Source: Gonium pectorale (Eukaryota; Chlorophyta; Chlorophyceae; Chlamydomonadales; Volvocaceae). Taken from it: DNA of 41,004 nt. Under the pieces are notes generated by a model. That model saw only the letters and a program-made list of their open reading frames with translations, was not told where the DNA came from and searched no databases. This document shows, piece after piece, positions 1 through 10,798 of this stretch (within the stretch, counting starts at the first letter, position 1; each line of letters begins with the position of its first letter). Both the position numbers and the translations under genes were made by a program. The DNA is taken from the NCBI GenBank assembly GCA_001584585.1, contig LSYV01000022.1, forward strand, positions 270,463-311,466, read 5' to 3'.

Positions 1-1004
1 GCACAACACCACTCTTCCAACGACGTTAGGAGTTGCATTAGCCGCCTGTAAGTGGTGGCAAACAGGCTCAGATCGTCCGCATAGAGCTCTAACGGGATAC
101 GTTGGCCGTCCGCAGTAGGGGAGTCCCTCGCATGCGTAGCGCCTGGTACCAGCCTGTCCTTAGCATCGACATAATCCGCAAACCCCTCCCCAAAAATGCC
201 GTACAACGTGGGACTGAGCGGGCACCCTTGCTTGACACCTTGCAGCGACTCAAATGGATCCCCCACCAGCCCTTCAACCTTAACACGCATCAATACTTTA
301 CTGTAACACGCTTTAAGGGCATCCAGCATAGCACCATGCACTCCCCTTTCCTCCAGCCTCATCCACAACAATTCCCTGGGCACCTTATCGAACGCCTTTT
401 CGAAGTCAACCTGGCAGATAAACAAGGGGTCGGCCACACGGCTCCTCCCTTTTTGCTTGTCTATCAAATGGCGCAGCATGAACAAGTTGTGGTTGGTTCC
501 ACGTTTGCACCGGAACCCGCCCTGATAGGGTGATCGGGCACCCGACTCTTCCCCCCAGCGCGCAAGACGATGCTCCAAAACAAACGCATACAATTTGGAC
601 ATCACACCTCCAACCGCCAGCCCTCGGTAGTTGCCCTTATCCAGCTCATCACCTTTCTTGTGGATGGGTGTAAGCGCGGACATTTGAAACTGCGCAGGGT
701 AGTCGCCCGTGCTGCGGCCCTTGCGCCCTTCAACCACCCGTACGGTAACTGCGGGATACAGCGGGGCGTGGTTTCTTGAGCATGAATCGGCCCGCATAGT
801 TTGCCAATTGAAGAAGACAAAAGCGGGTGCGTGGGAGTGAACAAACTGGCATTCTGCAGTCTTCTTCGGTCGTGCTTCAGCACGACCGATGAGCGCCACA
901 TTCAGGGCGCGCCAACAAGCGGCGACTGCGAGGACCCAAAGCGACCCGCAGCCCGCAGCCCCCATGTGCGTCAGTGGCTGCCGCCCAAACTGCGTGTCAA
1001 GCAC
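1..1004 (-). mobile_element. LINE-type (non-LTR) retrotransposon, reverse transcriptase fragment
   Basis: Read on the minus strand, one frame is open from a stop at 1005-1007 to the left edge of the window. It encodes the core of a non-LTR retrotransposon reverse transcriptase. In order, I see KGNYRGLAVGGVMSKLYA, the QGGFRCKRGTNHN block, the palm motif QVDFEKAFDKVPRE with its catalytic Asp, GVKQGCPLSPTLYGIF, and the second catalytic block LELYADDLSLFA (YADD, about 65-100). Such enzymes copy the element RNA at a nicked chromosomal target. The first in-frame Met after the stop is near 965, but the family normally has more protein before this point, so the element is probably 5'-truncated or decayed. 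No endonuclease domain is visible in the window. The frame is intact through all RT motifs, which suggests a fairly young copy. It lies antisense to the kinase gene beginning at 1229. The clade (L1-like or other) cannot be settled by eye. Confidence 0.93.
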
Positions 1005-1007
1005 CTA

Positions 1008-1228
1008 GGCACAGAATTCAAAATTGGTTTGCCTGTGTAGGACGCTCGGCTTGCCGCTTTGACGTCGCTCCCGGGCTTCAGCCTGGAGAGCAGTACGCCT
1101 TTTTTGGAAAGGTTACGGGACATCGTCAACGCTGACAGTATAGCGTGAGGCTTCACGAAGTGGCGGGGGCTGCGGTGCAGCGTACGTAGGCAGCTCTATC
1201 GCCAACTGCGCGGTTGTTGTGCACGCAG
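1008..1228. other. Junction between LINE fragment and kinase gene
   Basis: This short stretch separates the reverse-transcriptase frame from the first kinase exon I can support. A minus-strand frame (971-1156) may be a frame-shifted continuation of the LINE, but it shows no motif. The bases just before 1229 (…GTGCACGCAG) make a good plus-strand splice acceptor, so at least part of this stretch is probably intron of the kinase gene. Confidence 0.5.
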
Positions 1229-4200
1229 GTTATTCTGTGAATCGACGGTCTATGGCATGGTCTGCCTTGGAAGTCATGGCAGCGACTGCTGTGCCGTTCA
1301 AGTGCTCCCGGACGCGGTGCAAGCGGCCATGTTGGGACAGATGAGGGCGTCCTTGGTGAGCGGTTTCATACGCGCGGCCTTGTGAGTCCCCGTCGCATTT
1401 CGCCGCCGACCGCCTCATAACCCTGTAATGCAGGCGCCCGTCACGTCCACCATCGGTCGAACATGCGGGGGGCCGCATACGTCCGCCGCGAAGCTCGTCG
1501 CAGCCTTGCCTCTCCTACGCGGCCCTGCTCTTGTCGGGGCCGTGTGGCTGGAGCAGCGGCTGCCGTCCTCGGAGCCAGACACAGCCGCTGGCGCCCCCGC
1601 CGCAGTCGCTGCCGCCTCCTGCGCCCTTGCAGACACGGCGTTCCTTCGCTACGTCGCGTTCTCCTCCTCCATGTGCATTCTGGCACGTGAGGGCGGCAGC
1701 TATGCTGCCTGGCTGGCGGACGCGCTGACGCGCATACAGAGCAGCGACAGCACCTCGGCGCTCGTCTCGGCCCTGTGCGCGCTAGTACACGATCACGTGC
1801 ACCAAAAATTCATCCTCGACCCCCACGTCCGCGTGGCGCTGGCGCTTCCCGCCGCCGTCGGCGGCGGCGGTATCGGATCCGTATCCGCGCCGTCGACAGC
1901 ACAGCGGCAGCAGGCCCTGCTCCTCTGGCCACAATCGCCGCACACCAGCCGCGGCCCGGGTCGAGCCGCGGACCTGCCCGGCCGGGAGGCCGCCGTCGCC
2001 ACCGCTGCCGCCGCCCGCGCAGCGGAGACCCTGAGCACGGCCGCGGGACTGCGCGGGGTCAAGTCTGCGCCCGCGCCCGCGGCGTCGACGTCGGCCCCGG
2101 TGCCTGCTACCAATGGCTGCGTCATCGGCTTTGGTCTGCCGGCCGGCGCCGCGCCACCTGTTGCGGGGGGCTACCATGTGGCTCCACTCGCGGCACTCTC
2201 GGGGCTGGTCAACGAGCGGACGGACTCACCGTCTACATCTCAGCGCACGGAGCCGCCGTCCCTTCAGCAAGGCCGTAGCCAGCGCCTCTTGGCGGCAGCG
2301 TTGGCGGGGGTCGACGCGCCCACCCGCGACCGGCACGTCAGCGGCTTGCCGTTGGTCTTGCAGCTCACGAAGGAAGAGGCGGCCTCGATGGCCACAGGTG
2401 GCGGGGGCGGCGACAGCCCGGGAGCGCCGGACGGCGGCGCGGCGTTGCCGGTTTTGCACGCCGCGGCCTTCCCATTGCATCATACTCTCCTGCAAGCCGC
2501 CCTGGCCCAGCTTGAACCGCAGCCGCAGGAGCGCCAGTCGGCGGCAGCCGCCGCAGGCGCTGCCGCTGCGCAAAGAGGTGGCGGCAGCTGCGGCGGCGGC
2601 GCGGGCACCGGCGGCCGTGCCGGCGCCGTGGCAGACCCGTGGGTCATCGAGGACGCCCGACTTCACTTGCAGGACGTGCATAGTCCCTCGGGCGACCTAT
2701 GCATGCTCATGCGCATGCGCAAGGCGGAGAAGGAGAGGGGCGCTGGCGCTGGCCCCGCGTTCTCGGCCGAGTCGCTCGCGCTGCTGGTGCTGCCGCTGGC
2801 GGACGGCGCAGCGTTGGCTCTGTACCTGGGCTTTACGCGCCGGCTGCCGGGGGAGCTGCTGCGGGCCGTGCAGACCAGCGGGCAGCTGCTGTTGAACCAG
2901 GTGGGTGGGTGGGCGGGCGGGTGGGTGCATGATTGGTGGGACGAAGAAAGGGGTGCACAGCAGCTGCGGGGCCGCATGATGGAACATGCGTATCTGTGCT
3001 GGAACTGTACCGGAAGCTAATTGCCTTTGACGGAGCGGTGAAGGCGTAAGGTTGCGGAAGCTGTGTGGAAGAGGCCCCCAAGGCCAGCGGGCAGCTTCAG
3101 CCCGACCTCGCTTGCCTGTGGGCAGGCGGGCGGGGACTTGCGCGTGAGGCGCCGTCTGCTGCCCTTGTCACCGTCGTCCGCTCGACCTCTGGTCCCATGT
3201 TAATGCTGAAGGCACGCTTGGCTGTACGCCGTCCGGTAGCCACTGTGCTCGAGGGCGTCGGGCCTCATGCGTCGATCACGGCGCCTTGGAAATGGCCCAG
3301 GGGGGCCATGTGCATCGCGCACGCCGGGGGCTGCCCCGCACAGTGCCTGCCGTTGCTTTGCTCCTTGTCTCGCGCTTGTTATGTATGCGGAACAGAATGC
3401 TCAAAACAGGTTTATAAGCAACAAAACAAAAACAACCTAGCCGGCAGCCCATCTTGTGTGTGTGTGTCCGCACATGCGCACATGTGTACATGCGTAGAAC
3501 GATAGATGCGGTGAGCGGGTTGGTGGCAATCGCCGGTAGTTAGTGGGGCCGCTGCACCGCACGCCTCAGCCATGGAGGCCATTGCCACTCCAGTCCACTG
3601 TCCCGTTGCAATCCCAGTGCCCCATTCCCGTACCCGCTCTGATTCTGTATCTTGCCTGACGCGATGCCGCCCGCAGGCACTGGGGCCGCTGCTTCGCGCC
3701 AAGCTGACCGGACTGGCGGAGTACCACACGCTGTGCAGCGCCGGCCCCGGCTCGTACGCGGTTCTCCGCAGGTGCGCTCATCTGCCATGGCCCCGATGTG
3801 TTGCCGCCCCCTCGAACGCCGCCGCGCAGCAACAACTCACGCGCCAACCGCCGAACCCACCCGCCCACCAAACACGGACGGCATTCGGTGCATTGCAGCT
3901 GCGCTGCCAACAAACCCAGCCCGGCAAACCCCGACCCAAATCAAACCCTCGAAACCCTCCCACAGCACGAGCTTCACGAGCACCACCGAGCCGGGAGGTC
4001 TCCAGCTCGCCACGGCGAGCAACTCTGGCCCCTCGACGGCCAATGCCCTCGAGGCCCTCTCCGCACTGGGCCTGGGCGTGGGGTGTCATTGCCTCAGCAA
4101 CGCGCACCACTCGGCGCACAGCCGCAGCCTGACCGCAACCGGCGCGCAGGCCACGCAGCAGCTCAGCGGTGTGCTATCGACGTCCGACATTGAGGAGTTC

Positions 4201-7200
4201 ATGGCGCCGCTGACGGCGGTGCAGGCAAGGCTGGAGGCCTCGCCGCCGCCGCAGGTGGACGGCGTCGCGCGGCTCGGCGCGCACAAGCGAGGTGGGTGGA
4301 TAGGAGAGTGGCTGGGCGGGCGTGGAGGAGCGCTGGGGGCCACTTCGGACGCATGTCGGCGAGGTGCAATGAGGCCCGTTGGCGGTTAATGGGTGCGACA
4401 AATCTTGGACGGATATGGATGAGGGGGTGTGCGGGACTGGCGATCGCAGCCTTGTGTGTGGGTGGTGGAGGCGATGGGGATTGGGTTACGACCCGGCGCG
4501 CAAACCGCACTACCGCAGTGCGGTGGAGGATCTTGTGTCGTTCTCGACATGGTTGCGTGTGGGGTGCCGCGGGTTGGGACGGGGCCGTGCGCGCTGTTGC
4601 CCGCGACGGCACATCAGCACCGCCACCTGCGTCCATCGCCGCTCGAATTCGCTGCCGTTGCGTGGGTCCTGAATTCCCGTGCGATCGGGTGCGCCACCTG
4701 CCACGCAGGGGGGCCACGGACGCCCACCCGCCTGAAGTGGCGACCAGGCAGTGCCTCGTCCCGGCCCTCGTCGCCGTTCCCTTCCGCCTTGCGCACCCGC
4801 GGCGGCGCCACCGGCCCGACCCCGCGTGCCGCGCCGTGGCGCGGCCTCGCCTCCCTCCTCGCTCTCAATGGCAGCCGCGGTGGCGGCGGCGGCAACGGGC
4901 AGCCGTCGCGCGACGTCACCTTTGAATCCTACAACGTCAACATGCTCCTCCAGTCAGCTCCCAACGAAACGATACGTGACGTGGCGGCCCGGGCGGCCAC
5001 AGCTGCGGCCGCGCCGACGGGACTGCACCGCATCGGCTCTACGGGCGACCTGGCGTTCCGGCCGGCGGTCCGGAGGGTCATCCAGCCCTCAGCACTCATC
5101 ACTGTATCTCGGGACGACGAGGAAGAGAGCGCAGCGGGGCGGCAGCGCCAGCAGCTGGACCTGCTAATGAGCAGCATCGGCGCCACGATAGGCGCCGACC
5201 GATGGGTCGGCGGCGACTGGTGGGTGCGGCGTGCGGTGCGGTGGTCAGAGGGGATTGCGGTGGTGACGGCGTGGGAGCACGGCACCGGGCAACGCCGTGG
5301 TCGGGCAGGGCGCGGCCTGGCTATGTGCGCGGGCCCACGGGTCGGCGAGGGCACGGTGTCGACGTCTGGGGGATAGTGCCGTTCCGGGGAGCGTTGGGCG
5401 ATCGCATGGTCTTGGAGCAGCTTGGCTGGAATTGGTGCGCATGGTGTACCCGTGCGATGCCACTCCACGTGCTGAGTCCATATCCTAAGTTCCACACCCC
5501 CTCTCCCCTTGCCCGGAACCTCCCACCGCCCCGCCCCTCCCTCAGCGCCTCGCCAGCCGAGGACCTGGACAGCCTGCTGCTGTGCGAGGAGCTGGGACGG
5601 GGCGCGGGCGGCACCGTGTTCCGCGCCAAGCAGGGCACCCTGGAGGTGGCCGTCAAGGTGGGCAACCCCCCCCCCACCACACACACCCACACCCCCCCAC
5701 ACACACACCCCACGCTTACGCTCGTCGTATGCGTTTGCCTTTTCAACACACCCCCGGGTTCCCTCCTTCACTACCACCCCTGGGTGCCGACGAATGCTGC
5801 TGGATGCCTGTCTGCTCACAGTAAAGCCGGTTCTCAAACCGTCCTGGGATGCGGCGCGGTGCGTTGTGGCAGCAGGAAAGAGGCGGCCGGCTGCGGGCTG
5901 CGGTCCTGGCCCTCCTTGTGCTGGGCCGCCTTGGCAACCTCAGCAAGACCCCACCTGCCCACCACACGCAAGATCGCCTTACTTGCGGCCCGGCTGCCAG
6001 CGTTGCATAAGCCGCGGCGAGTTGTCTGAACGATGCTCCCGACCACTTTGCCCCGATGCAGCTGATGCAGCTGCCGGTCGCGGACTCCTCCCCGGACGAT
6101 GCCGCACAGCCGGCGCCGCCGGCGCTGCAACCACTGGCGGCGAAGGCAAACAACGGCGCGGCGGGAGGGGCTGCGATCGCCGCCGTGGCGGCCACAGACG
6201 CGAAGGCGCTGACGCTGAACACACGGCGCGAGCTGCTCCGCAACGCGACGGAGCTGGCGGTCCTCAGCAGGTTGGCCCAGGGTCGGGGACGCTGGTCTGG
6301 GGGGCTTGCGCCGTGACGGTGCCGTATCTGGTCCACGGGCGCCGCCCGCGCGATCTGCCGTTCTTCGGAGGAGGGGCGGTGTGAGAGAGGGGCCCCGGCA
6401 GCGCTCTTTCCGCAGCGAGCCCGCAAATCTTTCTGGCGGTCCTCGGTGGGCCCATCTCGTGCTAAACGTCATACCTGCACTCGCTGTCATCATGTCAGCA
6501 TGTCGTCATACCTGCACTGAGCAGCGCGTTTGCCGCTCTGCGAACGCGCGCTCCCCGTGCTGCTGCTGCTGCGCGCAGGCTGTCGCACCCAAACATCGTC
6601 CAGGTCCGTCGCGGCGTGCTTCCGTCGGGTTTGGGCATCTGTGGGGTTCAGGGTCGGAGACAGTTTGGGAGACCTTTCTCTGCAGATTTCTCGTTTTCGA
6701 GACCTCGTCAAGTTTGGGGCCACGTGGCTGTTGGCAAGGTGCTAGCGGTTGGTGGTGCGCATGGGAAAAGCGATGGCGCTGGGCCCGCCAGAAATAGCGC
6801 ACAAGGAGACGCACCGCCCGGCACACACTCGCAGCAGGCCCCTTTCTCCTCTGCCAACACGACTGATAACTGCACAAATCGTTGCGAAGTGTTGTTGTAT
6901 GGCCTTGGTCTGTCGCCTTCATGGCTGGATTCAGATGTACGGCGTCTACAAGAACGTGCAACTGGTTGCGGCGAGCTCGGGGCCGGGAGCCCAGCCGGCC
7001 TACAGCCTTCGTCCCGCACCGGCCGGCGAGGAGCTGACCACAGCTCCGGACGGCCCAGGCGCGGAAACGGCGGGTGGGTGGGCGGGTGGGTGGGTGGGTG
7101 GCATAGGTTCAAGGTCCTGACGGGTCGTGGTGGGCCTGACGACGGTACGATAAACTTTCGTTCGGCATCAAACGGATTCGGTGCGTGCGTGCGGACATCT

Positions 7201-8323
7201 GTCCTTTGCATGATTAGAGAGGCACACGTGCCTTGCGGCCTTGCCTTCGGTGGCGGTGCACCAGCGTGACGGGAGCCGGACTCCCCAGGCGGCGATGCGC
7301 CGGCTCACGACCCCCTCCCCCCATGGACTTTCCTTGGGAGGCGAAGTTCTGTATCTGTCTCATGCGAAGCCGGTCGGCAGCTGCGCTGTTGGTGCCATTG
7401 CCTGCCAACAACCAAGCCTGCCCGCTGCGCGGCTCGCTGCTCCGGCCCCGGCCCCGACCCCCGCCGCTCACCAGGTGACGGCGGCTCCATCAGCTCTAAG
7501 GCCTGCATCGCGGCGGTCTTTGAGCTGTGCGACCAGGGCTCCCTGTTGGGCGCGCTGGCGTCCCGGCAGTTCCCCCGGTCCTCCTCTAGGCTGGAGGTCA
7601 TCATGCAGGTTGGGCGGGTGGGTGGGCGGGTGGGTGGGAAGTTGACTGGTCGCAAAGTGGCGGGGCGGGGCGGGGTTGGGTGCTGCTACAGATGTGTGTG
7701 GTTGTGGAATGCTCCGTCGTGTTTGCGTGTGTGCGCGTGTGCGTGTGTATTTGCTGCTCATCGGCACGGCCATTCGGACTCCGGGCATGGTTGCCCCGGG
7801 TGCGCACTTGAGCGTCAGCAACGACAAAATGGGGACGATCGGCGCGCTGTGGGTTGCAGCTGCAGTACGGCGTTGCCTTGCGTGCTGCTCCGGTGCGCAA
7901 GGACCGCGAGAGCGGGGCCGCGGGGCCGGGGTCGCGTCGGAGGGGGCACGCAGCCCCACATAGCCTTCCGCAGTGAAATCTCTCAGGCCCTCGCGTGGTC
8001 CCCTTCCCGCCCCACCCGCAGTCTGTGTACCTGACCCTGCTAGACTTGGCGCTGGCCCTGCGGCACCTGCATGCCAGCGGCCTGTTGCACAGGGGTGAGT
8101 GGGTTTGCACGGGGCTACAGCGCTCGGGCGGGCAGGCGGCAATGTACCCACCACGTCCCCTCGGACCCAGAGGTAGCTTGGTTGGGAATATGGTAATTCG
8201 GGGACTGGGTAGTCGTGTACGACAGTATGAGGGCGTTGGTACCCTAGGGGTGGACCAAGTCGCCCGTGTGGCGATGCTGGGTCGGCGGGGGCGTGCTGAT
8301 GCAGCCGCGTGTGCGTGTGTGTG

Positions 8324-8358
<35 letters not shown>

Positions 8359-10798
8359 TGAAAGGGAACAACGCATACGACGAGCGTAAGCGCGAAAGTG
8401 ATGATGTCGTGGTAGGACCCATTGTGTGCGTGTGTGTGTGTGCAGGGCAGTGTGTTGCGATGGCCAGGGCGATGCGGGTATACCGTGTTGAGCTGGGGTG
8501 GGCAGTGCGCCCCGGTTCCCCACCCACCCGCAGACATAAAGCCCGCCAACCTGCTGCTGCGCTCGGCGCCGCGCGACCCGCGGGGCTTCACCGTCAAGCT
8601 GGCGGACTTCGGCTTCGTGACTCGGCTGGACCAGGTACGGCATATTACGGCGGGCGGAACGGGTTCCAGCCGCGTTTGGATTCGGACTCTGGCCCGGTCT
8701 GCTAAACGCCTGTACATCCATCAAATGCACGTAGACCGGGACCTGGCGGCCAGTTTGTTTTGGGGGCCGAGATATGCGGGGCTGCCTGGAAGGCCGTCGC
8801 CGGCTCCTTTCGTTCTTACTTGCCGTCATGCGACTGCCCATAGCCGCGCTGACAAGCAGCCCTCCCCCGCCCAACCCGGCTCATCCAACGCCACAGACCG
8901 CCGATGACGGATCGCGCTACACCCTGCCCGACCAGGCATGCGGAACGTGAGTGGCGGTGTTTGGTTCTGCCCCCAAAGGTTGCGTCCCAGGGAGGAGCAC
9001 AGCAGCGGGGGGAGGTGGCCGTGCACACCGCATGGGGCTGCTGCAGGCAGGCGTGCGGATACTGCGGAAGCCGGAGGGGGCTGCCGCAGCGCGCCAGGGG
9101 CCGGGGGTTTGGGGGTGGGGCTGGCTCATCTCCCCCCGCCGCAGGGCGATGCGTCACACGCCACCCCAGGCTGCGCGCGGAGCGTGGGCGTCGCCCCGGG
9201 GCCGCGTTGGGCGGGGCCAGCTGTTTGGGCGCCCCTGCTTCCCGTGATGGCGCGTGTGTGTCTGGCCGAAGGGTCATGTGCGCGTGGGGGAGTCCGTGGG
9301 ACGTGGGGAGTGGGGATGGCATGGTATGGTGGACAGGGCTCCGGCTCCGCTAGTGGTACTGGCGTAGGTGGCTACATCTGGGGCCGTCATGCTGTATTGC
9401 GCTGTTGCCAAGTCGCTAGAGCTGATCACCCTCCCGTCTCCCGCCCACTCGCGCCTCGCCGTGTGCTCTCTTGCACGCAGGGTGACGCACATGCCTCCGG
9501 AGGCCTTCTCTCCAAGTGAGTTGGCCGCTCTCTACGCCGCCAGTATCTAGGTGGACCACCGCACCGTACCCATGTACCATACACCGTAGCTCGCTTGCTG
9601 CGCCTCTGCCGTGCCTCTGACTGCCCGCGGGCCGGACCGCGTGGCCCTGGGCTCGTCCCGTCCAACACAGTAGCCCCGTGTCCGCAACGGCCGTCCATCG
9701 TGTGGCGGCCGTCTGTCGCTCTGCTGTGACCGCCCCGGTGCTCGCCGTGCCCGGCTGCCGCTGCAAACAACAGACGGAGACTGACTGCGCCGGATGGTCC
9801 GCTGAATGGCCTTTGACAGCCCCACGCCGCTCCTCGCTGCCCCCATATCTGCTGCAGAGCCCAGGCTCGATGGCTCTGCTGACATCTACGCATTCGGTGG
9901 GTCCTTTGGCTGGACTCGCTGGCTGGCCTGGCTGTTTGGCTGGCTACCTGGCCGGCTTGTTTTCTGGCTACCCGGCTGGGCTCATGTGGGTTGCGGCTTG
10001 ACCGCAACCGTTTGCCTCCTCTCGGGATGCGTGGGAGAAGCGGAGGGGGCAGACTGCCCCCAAATGCAGGCATTCAGCTGAATGTTTGTCGCCGCACCCC
10101 GTCGTGTCGCACTTGATCGCACTCGAGTGTCAAGGATGCGGAAACAAGCGCCATGATGTGAAAGCAGCCCCCTCCATTCCTTCCAGGCATTGTGATGTGG
10201 GAGATGTTCGCGGTGGGCGTGCGGCCCTTCACCCACCTGCCGGCGAGCGCCATCCCGCGGGCCGTGCACCGGGGCGCGCGGCCCGTCTTCAGCGCCGGAG
10301 TGCCTCTCATGTACAGGTGGGCGGGTGTGGGCAAAGCATCATGGCAAGGGGGTGAACGGGAATTGGTAGAAAGCGGTTCGCAACTCGTGGCGCCCAACCG
10401 CGGTAAGTATGTGTGGTGTTGACGTGGTGGTAGGGGACCAGGGAGGGGGTTGGTCTGCGGCGTGCTCTCGTGGGCCCTACGCCCGACGAGCAGGACGCTG
10501 TGGCGCCGCGTGTTGGGATGTGGTGGGCGCAGTGGTGGTGGGGGCGTGGGGGCTTCGACCTGCCCGCCTGTCCGCCCGGCCGACAACTGCATGCATTGTG
10601 CCTGGTGTGCTAGCAATGCCAGCAGCCGGATGCCAAGGGCGCGTGTGTGTTGCTGCGTGTGTTGCTGCGTGTGTTTTTGCCTCGCGGCGCAGGGGCCTGG
10701 CCGCCGCCTGCTGGTCCCAGGAACCGTCCCGGCGACCCCGGGCGGCCGACCTGGTGCAGATCATCCGCCACCAGATGCGCGAGATGGCGCTGCCGTGA
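1229..10798 (+). CDS. TKL-type protein kinase with GAF-like N-terminal region (5' end not resolved)
   Basis: Predicted kinase that phosphorylates proteins on Ser/Thr or Tyr. Exons by phase: 1229-1355, 1434-2900, 3677-3771, 3966-4291, 4709-5219 (start least certain), 5546-5657, 6062-6270, 6579-6603, 6935-7073, 7475-7608, 8022-8094, 8534-8634, 8897-8946, 9481-9515, 9858-9896, 10187-10316, 10693-10798; about 1,225 residues without a frame break. Kinase motifs: GRGAGGTV loop and VAVK (5546-5657), ATELAVLSRL helix C with HPNIVQ, HRDIKPAN (8022-8634), ADFGF, GTVTHMPPE activation-segment end, YAFGIVMWEMF and final SRRPRAADL. GTVTHMPPE and the overall layout fit the expanded TKL kinases of Chlamydomonas-type algae. 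The first 4 kb encode a long Ala/Gly/Pro-rich region with two weakly GAF-like stretches (one near LVLPLADGAALALYLGF); that assignment is an inference. Long inserts follow VAVK and strand 4. A start could be ATG 1257, but the acceptor at 1228 suggests earlier exons. The introns, including 2901-3676, show no further exon I can support. Confidence 0.87.
2901..2932 (+). other. G-quadruplex-type tract at intron start (kinase gene)
   Basis: The intron opens with GTGGGTGGGTGGGCGGGCGG and continues GTGGGT. It holds at least four runs of three G on the coding strand, so the RNA could fold as a G-quadruplex covering the 5' splice site. Similar tracts start the introns at 7074 and 7609. Confidence 0.6.
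5677..5754 (-). repeat. Microsatellite-flanked intronic repeat, copy D (reversed, truncated)
   Basis: In the kinase intron 5658-6061, a CA-rich tract is followed by CGCTTACGCTCGTCGTATGC and TTTGCCTTTTCAACACACC. This is the reverse complement of the core found at 8358, 28381 and 29257. It is shorter than those copies, lacking the part ending in TAGGACCCA. It starts about 20 bases inside the intron. Confidence 0.85.
6579..6603 (+). other. 25-nt microexon of the kinase gene
   Basis: The sequence between the acceptor ending at 6578 and the donor at 6604 encodes LSHPNIVQ. Phase matches on both sides: AG from the exon ending at 6270 plus G makes Arg, and the exon ends in phase 0. The peptide is the conserved helix C to strand 4 link of protein kinases, so skipping it would disrupt the fold. 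Confidence 0.85.
7074..7101 (+). other. G-quadruplex-type tract at intron start (kinase gene)
   Basis: The intron begins GTGGGTGGGCGGGTGGGTGG and continues GTGGGTGG, giving six GGG runs directly at the 5' splice site on the coding strand. Confidence 0.6.
7609..7640 (+). other. G-quadruplex-type tract at intron start (kinase gene)
   Basis: The intron begins GTTGGGCGGGTGGGTGGGCG and continues GGTGGGTGGG. This is the third kinase intron with regularly spaced GGG runs at its donor. Confidence 0.6.
8309..8443 (+). repeat. Microsatellite-flanked intronic repeat, copy A
   Basis: A long (GT)n tract (8309-8358) is followed by a core beginning TTGAAAGGGAACAACGCATA and running through CGACGAGCGTAAGCGCGAAA to TAGGACCCATTG (about 8358-8424), then a second GT tract to 8443. 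The core matches those at 28381 and 29257 closely over about 65 bases. It lies in the kinase intron 8095-8533, in the opposite orientation to the other three copies relative to transcription. Confidence 0.9.

Noticed and set aside
4296..5376. Long plus-strand frames overlapping kinase introns
   Set aside because: Only 4709-5219 fits splice phase and non-repetitive coding sequence. The flanking parts read through GTGGGT donors into G-rich introns.
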